Origin: Streptomyces longwoodensis
Lineage (GTDB): Bacteria > Actinomycetota > Actinomycetes > Streptomycetales > Streptomycetaceae
Reading direction: 5' to 3'
Length of the DNA stretch: 64,000 nt
Assembly (NCBI RefSeq): GCF_001514125.1
Contig: NZ_KQ948549.1
Coordinates: 1,024,193 to 1,088,192, forward strand
Below the pieces are notes generated by a model. It was not told the origin of the DNA. It was given only the letters and a program-made list of their open reading frames with translations, and searched no databases. This document shows, piece after piece, positions 18,400 through 27,879 of this stretch. Both the position numbers and the translations under genes were made by a program. Positions within the stretch are counted from its first letter, which is position 1. Each line of letters begins with the position of its first letter.

Positions 18400-19982
18400 T
18401 TCTTCGGCCGCCAGGCCTGGAGGTTCCACCACGGGCCGGAGGAGAAGCCGTGCTCGTGCGGTTCGACCTGGGTGGACAGGGCCTGCCAGCGGTCGGCGAG
18501 GACGTACACGTGGTCGATGTGGGTGAGGAAGGTGTAACCGGGGTTCTTCACCAACTCGCGCTGGAGGGCGTCGTACGCGGCCTGGCGGGTCGCCTCGTCC
18601 GAGGTGCGGCGGCCGGTGTCGAGCGCCTCGTCCACCACCGGATCGTCGTAGCGCGCCATGTTGTTGAAGCCGTCGCCGGCGAGGGAGGAGTGCAGCAGGG
18701 TGTAGAGGCCGTAGTCGGGGTCACCGCTGCTGCCGGAGCCGGCCAGGACCGCGTCCGTCTTCATCCGCGGCTCGATGACCTCCCAGGTGGCGCTCTCCAC
18801 CTTCACCTCGATCCCGGCCTTCTCGGCGTCGGAGGCGTACGCGAGGGCGTGGTCCTGGCGGACCTTGTCGCCGGAGGGGTAGAGCAGGGTGAACGACGCC
18901 CGCCGCCCGTCCTTGGCGCGGACGCCTCCCTCGCCGCTCCTCCAGCCGGCCCGGTCCAGGATGCGCCGGGCCTCGGCGAGGTCCTGCCCGCGCTGGATGC
19001 CCTGCGCGAACCACGGGTCGTCCACGGGCAGCGGCCCGTATGCCGGACGCCCGGCGCCGTCGAGGATCTCGTCGACCATGGCCTGCCGGTCCACGGCCGC
19101 GTCCAGGGCCTGGCGGACCGCGCGGTCGCCGGTGACCGCGCCGGCCTGGGGGAGGGTTACCGCGCGGAAGTCGTACGTCGTCGCGTCGTACGTCTTCTTC
19201 GACCTGTCGTCCTCGAAGGTGGCGGCGAGATTGGGCGGCAGGACCGCACCGTCGAGGTCGCCGGAGCGGAGCCGGGTGGCCCGCACGTCGTCGTCCTTGA
19301 CGATCGCCATGGTCACCTTCCCGACCTTCGGCGCGCCGCCCCAGTAACCGGGGTTGGCCTTGAAGGTGAGCTTCTCGCCCTTGCTCCAGGAGGTGAGCAG
19401 GTAGGGGCCGGTGCCGACCGGCTCGGTGTTGAAGGAGCCGGTGTTGGGGTCCTGCCCGCCCGCGACGTGCTCGGGGACGATGGGCAGCACCGTGCGCCCG
19501 GCGAAGGGCGCGTACGGGTACTTGAGCGTGAAGACCACCTTGTCGCCGCCGTCCGCCCGCACGTCCGCGATGGCGTCCAGTTCGCTGCGGTAGGCGTTGT
19601 TCGTCTTCGCGTCGAGGATCGTGTCGTACGTGAAGACGACGTCGGCGGGGGTCAGCGGCTCGCCGTCGCTGAACCTCACGCCCTCGCGCAGGGTGAACGT
19701 GTAGGTCAGGCCGTCGGCGGTGACCTCGGGCAGCGCCTTCGCCAGGGCCGGTCCCAGCTCCATGCCGGCGTCGCGGGCGAGCAGCCCGTCGAAGATCTTC
19801 GAGTTGCCGTCCTTGCCGTAGCCGAGCAGCGGGCTGAGCGTGTCCGGCTCGGAGGCCACCCCGATCACGACGGAACCGGCGCCGTTGCCGCTCGCCGTGC
19901 CGCTGCCGGGGGCCGAGCACGCCGCGGCACCCGTGAGTATCGCCGCCGTGGCGGCGGCTGTCCGTATCCGTCGAACCGTCAT
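18396..19982 (-). CDS. nikA: Nickel/peptide ABC transporter solute-binding lipoprotein, NikA-like
   Basis: The 528-residue extracytoplasmic binding protein (SBP_bac_5 family) has a signal peptide with a lipobox-like TGAAAC, so Cys22 is the probable lipid anchor. The mature part begins VVIGVASEPDTLSPLLGYG and has the family block GLTYTFTLREGVRFSDGEPL and the C-terminal YDALQRELVKNPGYTF region. It heads a five-gene operon with overlapping genes. The Nur-like palindrome at 20015-20031, 33 bp before the start, is the reason to call nickel rather than peptide transport. A GGTGGGGAG ribosome site precedes the ATG. Confidence 0.85.
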   Translation of the reverse strand: MTVRRIRTAAATAAILTGAAACSAPGSGTASGNGAGSVVIGVASEPDTLSPLLGYGKDGNSKIFDGLLARDAGMELGPALAKALPEVTADGLTYTFTLREGVRFSDGEPLTPADVVFTYDTILDAKTNNAYRSELDAIADVRADGGDKVVFTLKYPYAPFAGRTVLPIVPEHVAGGQDPNTGSFNTEPVGTGPYLLTSWSKGEKLTFKANPGYWGGAPKVGKVTMAIVKDDDVRATRLRSGDLDGAVLPPNLAATFEDDRSKKTYDATTYDFRAVTLPQAGAVTGDRAVRQALDAAVDRQAMVDEILDGAGRPAYGPLPVDDPWFAQGIQRGQDLAEARRILDRAGWRSGEGGVRAKDGRRASFTLLYPSGDKVRQDHALAYASDAEKAGIEVKVESATWEVIEPRMKTDAVLAGSGSSGDPDYGLYTLLHSSLAGDGFNNMARYDDPVVDEALDTGRRTSDEATRQAAYDALQRELVKNPGYTFLTHIDHVYVLADRWQALSTQVEPHEHGFSSGPWWNLQAWRPKK

Positions 19983-20014
19983 GGCTCCCCACCCTTATTG
20001 ATGATCACAAGCTG

Positions 20015-20031
20015 TTGCATACTATGCGCAA
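20015..20031 (-). promoter_or_regulatory. Nur-box-like palindrome at the nik operon promoter
   Basis: TTGCAT-ACTAT-GCGCAA matches the published shape of the Streptomyces Nur box, tTGCaa-N5-ttGCAA, in both outer TTGC/GCAA arms and in the 5-base spacer. Nur is the nickel-responsive Fur-family repressor of nikABCDE and of a superoxide dismutase gene. The box lies within the probable promoter, 33 bp before the nikA start. An outer pair ACCCTT (19991-19996) and AAGGGT (20033-20038) extends the dyad. Confidence 0.7.
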
Positions 20032-20219
20032 CAAGGGTGGTGTGAGCCGGTCGGGTGGCAGCCCGACGAGGAAGTTCGGGGGCAGGGGGCGGTGGCCGAG
20101 CCGGAGCACAGGACGGCGCACGGTCCGCCGAGCGGCGGTGTCCGGGGAGCTGGACCGTGCCGGCGTCCGCCTTGTCGGTCTCGCGGACTTCGTGTGGGTA
20201 CCGGGCTGGCGGGTAGCCG

Positions 20220-20891
20220 GTGGGCGTGACCGACTCTGCCATCGCCGTCCTGGACATCGACGGGACGCTCATCGATTCCAATTACCACCATGCGCTCGCG
20301 TGGTACCGGGCACTGCGCTCGGTGGGCGAGACCTACCCCGTGTGGCGGCTGCACCGGCTCATCGGGATGGGCGGGGACCAGATGGTCACCGCCGTCGGCG
20401 GCGAGGAACTGGAGCGCCGGGTCGGCGACCAGGCCCGGGAGCGGCAGGGCCAGGAGGTCGACGCGCTCCTGGAGGAGATGGCGCCGTTGCCCGGGGCGCG
20501 CGACCTGCTCCTGGCCGTCAAGGAGCGAGGTCACCGCCTGGTGCTGGCCAGCTCGGGCCAGCAGCGCCACGTGGACGCCTTCCTGGACGTGCTGGACGCC
20601 CGCGACATCGTCGACGACTGGACCACCAGCGCCGACGTCGAGGCGTCCAAGCCGGCGCCGGACCTGCTGCAGGTGGCGCTGGAGAAGCTGGGCGCGCCGT
20701 CCGGTGCGCCGAGTGTGATGGTCGGCGACTCGGTGTGGGACGTCGAGGCGGCGAAGAGGGCGGGGATGCCGGCGATCGTCGTCCGTTCCGGCGGCTTCGG
20801 GGACGACGAGCTGCGCGAAGCCGGTGCCATCGCCCTCTACGACACCCCCGGCGACCTCGCCAAGGCGCTGGACGACACCCCACTCGCTTGA
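20220..20891 (+). CDS. HAD family hydrolase (phosphatase)
   Basis: The 223-residue haloacid-dehalogenase protein has motif I DIDGTLID (Asp12 nucleophile, Asp14 acid/base), motif II serine in VLASSGQQRH, motif III lysine in EASKPAPD and motif IV GDSVWDVEAAKRAG. The helical cap between motifs I and II makes it a subclass I phosphatase of phosphoglycolate/sugar-phosphate type. Start is GTG 20220, preceded by GGCGGG; a GTG at 20226 is also possible. It lies 124 bp before transketolase on the same strand, so a sugar-phosphate substrate is plausible but not shown. The 237-bp gap to nikA holds the Nur box and nothing else recognised. Confidence 0.87.
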   Translation: MGVTDSAIAVLDIDGTLIDSNYHHALAWYRALRSVGETYPVWRLHRLIGMGGDQMVTAVGGEELERRVGDQARERQGQEVDALLEEMAPLPGARDLLLAVKERGHRLVLASSGQQRHVDAFLDVLDARDIVDDWTTSADVEASKPAPDLLQVALEKLGAPSGAPSVMVGDSVWDVEAAKRAGMPAIVVRSGGFGDDELREAGAIALYDTPGDLAKALDDTPLA

Positions 20892-21015
20892 CCTGCCCGA
20901 CCGGCGGCCGGATGCGGCGCGCTCCGGTCGGCCCCGTAGCCCGAACGGGCGCGCGCCGGTTCGGCCGAGCAGCCCGAACGCCCACCCCCCCACCCACGAG
21001 GGAGCACCGCGACCG

Positions 21016-23253
21016 ATGACCACCAACGACAAAGACTCCGCCACGGGAACGGAGAGCACCCGCCCCGAGGCGCCCGCCGAGGCTGCGAGCGACGCGCCCA
21101 CCGGCAGTCCCTTCCAGCCGCGCCCCACCCTGCCCAAGGGGATGGGTGATCTCGACCGGCGCGCGATCGACACCGTGCGGGTGCTGGCGATGGACGCCGT
21201 GCAGAAGACCGGCAACGGCCATCCCGGCACCGCGATGAGCATGGCTCCCACGGCCTACCTGCTGTTCCAGAAGTGGCTGCGCCACGACCCGGCCGATCCG
21301 AACTGGGTCGGCCGTGACCGCTTCGTGCTGTCGATGGGGCACTCGAGCCTCACCCTGTACATCCAGCTCTTCCTGTCCGGCTACGGCCTGGAGCTCTCCG
21401 ACCTGCAGGCGCTGCGCACCTGGGGTTCCCTGACCCCGGGCCACCCCGAGGTCAACCACACACCGGGCGTGGAGACGACGACCGGCCCGCTGGGCCAGGG
21501 TGTCGGCAACGCCGTCGGCATGGCGATGGCGGCCCGCCGGGAGCGCGGCCTGCTGGACCCGTCCGCCCCCGAGGGCGAGAGCGTGTTCGACCACACCATC
21601 TGGGCCTTCGCCTCCGACGGCGACCTCGAGGAAGGCGTCAGCGGCGAGGCGTCGTCGCTGGCCGGCACCCAGGAACTGGGCAACCTGGTCCTGGTCTACG
21701 ACGCCAACCGCATCTCGATCGAGGACGACACCGACGTCGCGTTCACCGAGGACGTCGGCAAGCGGTACGAGGCCTACGGCTGGCACGTGCAGCACGTGGA
21801 CGACGGCGAGGACCTGGCCGCCGTCGACCGCGCCCTGGCCGCCGCCCGCGAGGAGACCGGCCGCCCGTCGCTGATCGTGCTGCACACGATCATCGGCTGG
21901 CCCGCGCCCAACAAGCAGAACACCGGCGCGGCCCACGGGGCGGCGCTGGGCGAGGACGAGGTCCGGGCGACCAAGGAGATCCTCGGCTTCGACCCCGACA
22001 AGACGTTCGAGGTCGCCCCCGAGGTCCTCACCCACGCCCGCCGGGTCGCCGAGCGCGGCGCACAGGCGCACGCGGCGTGGCAGCAGCGCTTCGACGCCTG
22101 GCAGGCCGGCAACCCCGACGGCGCCGCCCTGCTGGAGCGGATGTCCACCCGCCGGCTGCCGCAGGGCTGGGCGGAGGCCCTGCCGACCTGGGACGCCGAC
22201 CCGAAGGGTGTGGCGACCCGGAAGGCCTCCGGCGAGGTCCTCACCGCCCTGTACCCGGTCCTGCCGGAACTGTGGGGCGGCTCGGCCGACCTCGCGGAGA
22301 GCAACAACACCGCGGTCAAGGGGGAGGCCTCGTTCCTGCCCACGGACCGGCAGACCAAGATGTGGTCCGGCGGCCCCTACGGGCGCACGCTGCACTTCGG
22401 CGTCCGCGAGCACGGCATGGGCGCGATCATGAACGGCATCGCGCTGCACGGCGGGACCCGCGTGTACGGGGGCACGTTCCTCACCTTCTCCGACTACATG
22501 CGCGGTGCGGTGCGGCTGGCCGCGCTCATGCAGCTGCCGGTCACCTACGTGTGGACGCACGACTCCATCGGGCTGGGCGAGGACGGTCCCACCCACCAGC
22601 CCGTCGAGCACTACGCGGCGCTGCGGGCCATCCCCGGCCTGGACTTCGTCCGCCCGGCCGACGCCAACGAGACCGCGGTGGCGTGGCGCACCATCCTCGA
22701 GCACAACGACCGCCCGGCCGGGCTGGCGCTGTCACGGCAGAACCTCCCCGTCTTCGACCGCACCCGGTTCGCGTCGGCCGAGGGCGTCGCCAAGGGCGGC
22801 TACGTCCTGGCCGAGGCCTCCGGCGGCACCCCCGAGGTCATCCTGATGGGCACCGGCTCCGAGGTGCAGATCGCGGTCGCCGCCCGCGAGGCACTGGAGG
22901 CCGACGGCATCCCGACGCGGGTCGTGTCACTGCCGTGCTGGGAGTGGTTCGCCGCCCAGGACCAGGCCTACCGCGAAGAAGTCCTGCCGCCCACCGTGCG
23001 CGCCCGGGTCAGCGTCGAGGCGGGCGTCCCCCTGGGCTGGCGGGACTTCGTCGGCGACGCCGGCCGGACCGTCGGCCTGGACCACTACGGCGCCAGCGCC
23101 GCGTACACCGTCCTGTACGAGCAGTTCGGCCTGACCGCGGACGCGGTCGTCGCGGCGGCCCGGGAAAGCCTTGAGGCCGTCAAGGCGGCACCCGTGGCCC
23201 CGACGGGCCCGGCCGCCGCCGGCGTGCTGCACGCCCCGACCGGCGACCGCTGA
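21016..23253 (+). CDS. tkt: Transketolase
   Basis: This 745-residue ThDP enzyme transfers two-carbon units between ketose and aldose phosphates in the pentose phosphate pathway. The first domain starts at [20 protein letters not shown] and has [26 protein letters not shown] and the ThDP motif (ASDGDLEEG ... LVYDANRIS). The pyrimidine domain has [16 protein letters not shown], and the C-terminal domain begins near [16 protein letters not shown]. It is longer than usual by a polar N-terminus of about 40 residues and a C-terminal tail. Upstream in-frame sequence is non-conserved; the chosen ATG has GGGAG twelve bases before it. Probably a second isozyme tied to the island that follows. Confidence 0.95.
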   Translation: MTTNDKDSATGTESTRPEAPAEAASDAPTGSPFQPRPTLPKGMGDLDRRAIDTVRVLAMDAVQKTGNGHPGTAMSMAPTAYLLFQKWLRHDPADPNWVGRDRFVLSMGHSSLTLYIQLFLSGYGLELSDLQALRTWGSLTPGHPEVNHTPGVETTTGPLGQGVGNAVGMAMAARRERGLLDPSAPEGESVFDHTIWAFASDGDLEEGVSGEASSLAGTQELGNLVLVYDANRISIEDDTDVAFTEDVGKRYEAYGWHVQHVDDGEDLAAVDRALAAAREETGRPSLIVLHTIIGWPAPNKQNTGAAHGAALGEDEVRATKEILGFDPDKTFEVAPEVLTHARRVAERGAQAHAAWQQRFDAWQAGNPDGAALLERMSTRRLPQGWAEALPTWDADPKGVATRKASGEVLTALYPVLPELWGGSADLAESNNTAVKGEASFLPTDRQTKMWSGGPYGRTLHFGVREHGMGAIMNGIALHGGTRVYGGTFLTFSDYMRGAVRLAALMQLPVTYVWTHDSIGLGEDGPTHQPVEHYAALRAIPGLDFVRPADANETAVAWRTILEHNDRPAGLALSRQNLPVFDRTRFASAEGVAKGGYVLAEASGGTPEVILMGTGSEVQIAVAAREALEADGIPTRVVSLPCWEWFAAQDQAYREEVLPPTVRARVSVEAGVPLGWRDFVGDAGRTVGLDHYGASAAYTVLYEQFGLTADAVVAAARESLEAVKAAPVAPTGPAAAGVLHAPTGDR

Positions 23254-23263
23254 CGCGCCGGGC

Positions 23264-23320
23264 GGCCCGCCCCTCACACGAGCCTTCCGCCCGTTGGGCT
23301 GCGGAGGTGAGGGGCGGGCC
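23264..23320 (+). terminator. Long stem-loop after transketolase
   Basis: GGCCCGCCCCTCAC (23264-23277) pairs perfectly with GTGAGGGGCGGGCC (23307-23320), a 14-bp stem closing a 29-base loop with further internal pairing. It starts 10 bases after the tkt stop codon. No U tract follows, as is usual for Streptomyces terminators. Confidence 0.7.
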
Positions 23321-23436
23321 GGCGGCAGCTTTCCTGGAGGTGAGCGATCACGTGCTGCTCTTCCGGATCGTAGGAAACACCTTCCGAGCGGCTCCGGCCC
23401 CTCCACCGGCCCCTCCCACGGGATGAGGTGGGCGTC

Positions 23437-24018
23437 ATGACCACGCGCACCGGAGCCGTACCCCAGGAGGACGTCGAAGGCCGACCTCCTGCCCTGCGGA
23501 TCGTCTGGACCGCCCTGCGGGTGGTCGGCTCGGTCACCGTGTTGGTGACCGCGTACTACCTGTTGCCCCTGGACCGCACCTCCACGGCTGCCGCCATCAC
23601 GATCCTCGCCGTCGGACTGGTCGTCTTCGTCGCCCTGACAGCCCTCCAGGTCACCGCGATCCTGCGTTCCCGGCACCCGGGGCTGCGGGCCGCCGAGGGT
23701 CTGGCCACCGGCGTCCCCTTCTTCCTGCTGCTGTTCGCGGGAACCTACGTCGCGATGGCCGCACAGTCCTCGGCCAGCTTCGGCGAGGCCCTCTCCCACA
23801 CCCAGGGGCTGTACTTCACCGTCACCGTGTTCTCCACCGTGGGGTTCGGCGACATCACGCCCAAGACCGGCACGGCGCAGCTGGTGGTCACCGTGCAGAT
23901 GCTCACGGACCTGATCATCTTCGGCCTGGCTCTCAAGCTCGTCGTGGGCGCCGTCCGCCGGAGCAGGGAACGCCGGAACGCCGAGGCGAACGTGCGATCG
24001 GCGCGGCCGCGGGCCTGA
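23437..24018 (+). CDS. Two-pore-helix potassium channel family protein
   Basis: The 193-residue membrane protein has four predicted helices: two N-terminal (WTALRVVGSVTVLVTAYYLL; ITILAVGLVVFVALTALQV), then an outer helix, a pore loop with the selectivity filter TVGFGD (in YFTVTVFSTVGFGDITP) and an inner helix. This is an Ion_trans_2 protein expected to form a tetrameric potassium channel. No RCK domain is present, only a basic C-terminal tail. Start 23437 has GAGGTGGG upstream; a GTG at 23428 is in frame. Similar channels occur beside hypoxia/dormancy genes in Streptomyces. It may set membrane potential during stress, which is inference. Confidence 0.85.
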   Translation: MTTRTGAVPQEDVEGRPPALRIVWTALRVVGSVTVLVTAYYLLPLDRTSTAAAITILAVGLVVFVALTALQVTAILRSRHPGLRAAEGLATGVPFFLLLFAGTYVAMAAQSSASFGEALSHTQGLYFTVTVFSTVGFGDITPKTGTAQLVVTVQMLTDLIIFGLALKLVVGAVRRSRERRNAEANVRSARPRA

Positions 24019-24151
24019 TCGTGGGGGTCCACCTCCGACACGGACGGCCGACAGCGGCTGGTCCGTACCCCGGGTGCCCCACACACTGGCAATGGACCAA
24101 GAGAGGGACACGCCGCCCGGCACCGCGCGGCGACCGGTGTCAGGAGGACCT

Positions 24152-24889
24152 GTGACTGCTTCGCCGCCCGTCCGTGACACGCCGCCGGCCCGGTACGACG
24201 ACCTGCGCGCACTGGTCATCAACTGCACCCTGAAGCGCTCGCCGGAGACGAGCAACACCCAGGGGCTGATCGACCGCAGCGCGGCCGTCATGGAGGCGCA
24301 GGGGGTGCGGCTGGACGTCGTACGGGCGGTGGACCTCGACATCGCCACCGGTGTGTGGCCTGACATGAGGGAACACGGCTGGGCGGCGGACGCCTGGCCG
24401 GACCTGTACCGCCAGGTGATGGCGGCCGACATCCTCGTCCTGGCGGGCCCGATCTGGCTGGGTGACAACAGCTCGGTGATGAAGAAGGTGATCGAGCGCC
24501 TCTACGCCTGCTCCAGCCTGCTCAACGACGCCGGGCAGTACGCGTACTACGGCCGGGTCGGCGGCTGCCTGATCACCGGCAACGAGGACGGCGTCAAGCA
24601 CTGCGCCATGAACGTGCTCTACAGCCTCCAGCACCTGGGGTACACCATCCCTCCCCAGGCCGACGCGGGGTGGATCGGCGAGGCGGGTCCGGGCCCGTCG
24701 TACCTCGACCCCGGCTCGGGCGGACCGGAGAACGACTTCACCAACCGCAACACCACCTTCATGACCTGGAACCTGCTGCACCTGGCCCGCGCCCTGAAGG
24801 ACCTCGGCGGCATCCCCGCCTTCGGCAACCAGCGCACCGCGTGGGACGCCGGCTGCCGTCACGACTACGAGAACCCCGAGCACCGGTAG
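24152..24889 (+). CDS. Flavodoxin/NADPH-dependent FMN reductase-like protein
   Basis: The 245-residue protein has a flavodoxin-like fold: the first strand and phosphate loop are in LRALVINCTLKRSPETSNTQ, followed by ILVLAGPIWLGDNSSVMKK, the FMN isoalloxazine-contact loop, and GGCLITGNEDGVKHC. It resembles the NAD(P)H-dependent FMN reductase/WrbA-like group with an added C-terminal segment. The start is GTG 24152 because AGGAGG sits four bases upstream; earlier ATGs at 24074 and 24092 lack this. It likely carries out two-electron quinone or flavin reduction. It converges with adhE. Confidence 0.82.
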   Translation: MTASPPVRDTPPARYDDLRALVINCTLKRSPETSNTQGLIDRSAAVMEAQGVRLDVVRAVDLDIATGVWPDMREHGWAADAWPDLYRQVMAADILVLAGPIWLGDNSSVMKKVIERLYACSSLLNDAGQYAYYGRVGGCLITGNEDGVKHCAMNVLYSLQHLGYTIPPQADAGWIGEAGPGPSYLDPGSGGPENDFTNRNTTFMTWNLLHLARALKDLGGIPAFGNQRTAWDAGCRHDYENPEHR

Positions 24890-24941
24890 GGGGACGAGCG
24901 GCCTGCCGCGGGGTTCCCGAGCTGTCAGGCCCCGCGGCGGC

Positions 24942-27602
24942 TTACGCCACAGCCGGGTTCAGCCCGTGGTACGCCGTGCGCATGAGTTCCTGCATGTCGT
25001 CGAGCATCGGCATGCGGGGGTTGGCCGGTGCGCACTGGTCCTCGTAGGCGTTGAGGGCCTGTCGGGGCAGGGCGTCGAGGAAGGCACGCTCGTCGACGCC
25101 GAGGGCCCGGAACGTCGGCTCGATGCCGACGGCGTCGCGCAGGCGCTCGACGGCCGCGGCGAGGGACTCCACTCCCTCGGCCGGAGTGGCCGCGGGCAGA
25201 CCGAGGGTACGGGCGATGTCCTGGAAGCGTTCGGGGGCACGGTAGTGCTCGTACTTGGGCCAGCCGGTCAGCTTCGTCGGGACGGTGCCGTTGTAGCGGA
25301 TGACGTGGGGGAGCAGGACCGCGTTGGTGCGGCCGTGCGCGATGTGGAAGGTGGCGCCCAGGGTGTGCGACATGGCGTGCACGATGCCGAGGAAGGCGTT
25401 GCCGAAGGCCATGCCCGCGATGGTGCCGGCGTTGTGCATCTTCTCCCGGGCTTCCGCGGCGTCCGCACGGTCGTTCACGGCCGCCTCGAGATGGGCGAAG
25501 ACCAGGCGGACGGCGTGCAGGGCGAGGCCGTCGGTGAAGTCGTTGGCGTAGACGGAGACGTACGCCTCGATGGCGTGGGTGAGGGCGTCGAAGCCGCTGT
25601 CGGCGGCGAGCGCCGGGGGCAGGGCGGTGGTCAGGAGGGGGTCGACGATCGCGACGCTGGGGGTGAGGGCGTAGTCGGCGAGCGGGTACTTCTTGCCGGT
25701 CGCGGGGTCGGAGATGACGGCGAACGGGGTGACCTCGGCGCCGGTGCCGGAGGTGGTGGGCACGCACACCAGACGGGCCAGCCGGCCGAGGGTGGGGAAG
25801 CGGAAGGCCCGCTTGCGGATGTCGGAGAACTTCTGCCGCATGTCGGCGAAGTCGACGCCGGGCTGCTCGTACAGCAGCCACATGACCTTGGCGGCGTCCA
25901 TGGGGGAGCCGCCGCCGAGCGCGATGATCGTGTCCGGGCGGAAGTCCCGCATCAGGTCGGCGCCGTGCTGGACGGAGTCGATGCTGGGCTCGGGCTGGAC
26001 GGTGTCGATGATCTGCACGGTGACCGGTTCGTGGCGCCGCTGCAGGACGCGGCTGATGCGGTCGACGAAGCCGAGGCGCGTCATGGTGGTGTCCGTGACG
26101 ATGGTGACGCGGTGGACGTCGGGCATCGAGGCCAGGTAGCGGATGGCCTGCGGTTCGAAATAGATCTTCGGCGGGACCTTGAACCACTGGAGGTTGTTGC
26201 GACGGGTGGAGACCCGCTTGATGTTGAGGAGCTGGGCGGCGGAGACGTTGTCGGACACGGAGGTGCTGCCCCAGGAGCCGCAGCCGAGGGTCAGCGAGGG
26301 CAGCAGCCCGTTGTAGATGCCGCCGATCGCGCCCTGCGAGGACGGGGAGTTGACGAGGATCCGTACGGTCTTCATCCGCATGCCGTACGCCTCCGCCACC
26401 GCGGGGTCCCCGGTGTGGATGACCGCGCTGTGGCCCTGGCCGTGGAAGGCGACCATGTCGGCGGCGAGGTCGAAGCCGTGCCGTTCGTCCGCGGCGCGCA
26501 GCACGGCGAGGACCGGGCAGAGCTTCTCGCGGGTCAACGGCTCGCTGGGTCCGACCCGTTCGGCCTCGACGAGGATGACCGACGTGTCGGCCGGCACCGA
26601 GAACCCGGCCCGCTCAGCGATCCATGCCGGGCTCTGTCCGACGGCTGCCGCGTTGACCTTGGGTTCGCACCCGGCGCCCGAACCGCCGTCGGCCGGGAAC
26701 AGGAAGGCTTCCAGCTGTGCCTTCTCCTGCTCGGTGGCCACGTGGGCGTGGAGTGCGCGGAACTCGGTGATCGCCGCGTCGTAGATCTCCGTGTCCAGGA
26801 CGACGGCCTGCTCGGAGGCGCAGATCATGCCGTTGTCGAAGGACTTGGACAGCACCAGGTCGTTGACGGCCCGGCGCAGGTCGGCGCTGCGGTGGACGTA
26901 GGCCGGGACGTTGCCGGCGCCGACACCGAGGGCCGGCTTGCCGGCCGAGTAGGCGGCCTTGACCATGGCGTTGCCGCCGGTGGCGAGGATCAGCGAGACG
27001 CCCGCATGACGCATGAGCGTGCGGGTGGCCTCGACGGACGGGGCCTCGATCCACTGCACGCAGTGCTCCGGTGCCCCGGCGGCGACGGCCGCGTCCCGGA
27101 CGACCCGGGCCGCTTCGGCGCTGCACCGCTGGGCGGAGGGGTGGAACGCGAAGATCACCGGATTGCGGGTCTTCAGCGCGAGCAGCGCCTTGAAGACCGT
27201 GGTCGACGTCGGGTTGGTGACCGGCGTGACCGCGGCCACCACGCCGACCGGTTCGGCGATCTCGACCATGTCCTCCATGTCGTCCCGGGCGATGACCCCG
27301 ACGGTCTTCAGGTGGCCCATGCTGTGCGTGACGTGCTCGCAGGCGAACATGTTCTTGGCGGCCTTGTCCTCGAAGACCCCGCGCCCCGTCTCCTCGACCG
27401 CCAGGCGGGCCAGCGCGGTGTGCTGGTCCAGGGCGGCGACCGATGCCTTCTTGACGATCTGGTCGACCTGCTCCTGGGAGAGGGCCTCGTAGTCGGCGAG
27501 TGCCTTGAGGCCGGCCGCGACCAGACGGTCCACGGCCACCGCGGTGTCGGACGGGGCGTCGGTGGCGACGCGGTCCTCGGTCCGCTCGTCCTGTCGGGTC
27601 AT
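24942..27602 (-). CDS. adhE: Bifunctional acetaldehyde-CoA/alcohol dehydrogenase AdhE
   Basis: This 886-residue fusion reduces acetyl-CoA to acetaldehyde and then to ethanol with two NADH. The N-terminal CoA-acylating aldehyde dehydrogenase domain (to about 450) has its catalytic Cys in NGMICASEQAVV. The C-terminal iron-dependent alcohol dehydrogenase domain starts near RRNNLQWFKVPPKIYFE, has the nucleotide motif ALGGGSPMDAAK and the iron-ligand histidines around GIVHAMSHTLGATFHIAHGR. Length and order match E. coli AdhE. In an aerobic streptomycete it would regenerate NAD+ when oxygen is short. It follows ppdK on the same strand with a 277-bp gap containing a DevR-like box. Confidence 0.96.
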   Translation of the reverse strand: MTRQDERTEDRVATDAPSDTAVAVDRLVAAGLKALADYEALSQEQVDQIVKKASVAALDQHTALARLAVEETGRGVFEDKAAKNMFACEHVTHSMGHLKTVGVIARDDMEDMVEIAEPVGVVAAVTPVTNPTSTTVFKALLALKTRNPVIFAFHPSAQRCSAEAARVVRDAAVAAGAPEHCVQWIEAPSVEATRTLMRHAGVSLILATGGNAMVKAAYSAGKPALGVGAGNVPAYVHRSADLRRAVNDLVLSKSFDNGMICASEQAVVLDTEIYDAAITEFRALHAHVATEQEKAQLEAFLFPADGGSGAGCEPKVNAAAVGQSPAWIAERAGFSVPADTSVILVEAERVGPSEPLTREKLCPVLAVLRAADERHGFDLAADMVAFHGQGHSAVIHTGDPAVAEAYGMRMKTVRILVNSPSSQGAIGGIYNGLLPSLTLGCGSWGSTSVSDNVSAAQLLNIKRVSTRRNNLQWFKVPPKIYFEPQAIRYLASMPDVHRVTIVTDTTMTRLGFVDRISRVLQRRHEPVTVQIIDTVQPEPSIDSVQHGADLMRDFRPDTIIALGGGSPMDAAKVMWLLYEQPGVDFADMRQKFSDIRKRAFRFPTLGRLARLVCVPTTSGTGAEVTPFAVISDPATGKKYPLADYALTPSVAIVDPLLTTALPPALAADSGFDALTHAIEAYVSVYANDFTDGLALHAVRLVFAHLEAAVNDRADAAEAREKMHNAGTIAGMAFGNAFLGIVHAMSHTLGATFHIAHGRTNAVLLPHVIRYNGTVPTKLTGWPKYEHYRAPERFQDIARTLGLPAATPAEGVESLAAAVERLRDAVGIEPTFRALGVDERAFLDALPRQALNAYEDQCAPANPRMPMLDDMQELMRTAYHGLNPAVA

Positions 27603-27773
27603 GGTGGTGAGCCTCCGTCGTCAAGGGGCCGCCGTACTCGGGCGGCGGCCCGGAAACGGGAGGGACACCGCGGGGGATCGGTGCCCCTCCCTGACTCCAC
27701 CCTCCTCGCACGACCAGGCGCCGTGGCAGGCGCCGAAGGGCCCCACTCGCGTCCGTCCGGCCCGGGCCCGGCA

Positions 27774-27787
27774 GGGACCGTCGGCCC
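27774..27787. promoter_or_regulatory. DevR/OsdR-box-like palindrome upstream of adhE
   Basis: GGGACCGTCGGCCC fits GGGAC-N4-GGCCC, close to the DevR/DosR core GGGACT-N2-AGTCCC known from mycobacteria. It lies about 170 bp upstream of the adhE start. Related motif: GCGCCGAAGGGCCC at 27730-27743. Confidence 0.5.
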
Positions 27788-27861
27788 CCGGCCGGACCGA
27801 CCCGCCGTCGGCCCCCGGCCGGAGCGACCCGTCGTCGGCCCTCGGCCGGAGCGACCCACGG
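27781..27861. repeat. Three tandem 27-bp repeats in the adhE upstream region
   Basis: Units at 27781-27807, 27808-27834 and 27835-27861 each begin TCGGCCC and continue with GGCCGG and CGACCC, differing at only a few positions. They lie between the ppdK stop and the adhE promoter and overlap the DevR-like box at their left edge. The remainder of the gap (27603-27773) shows a dyad GGGACACCG / CGGTGCCCC near 27660-27690. Confidence 0.7.
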
Positions 27862-27879
27862 CCGGCCCCGCCCCGCGTC

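Noticed and set aside
20041..20219. Possible second promoter or small gene between the Nur box and the HAD gene
   Set aside because: No ribosome site, conserved peptide or clear -10/-35 was visible.
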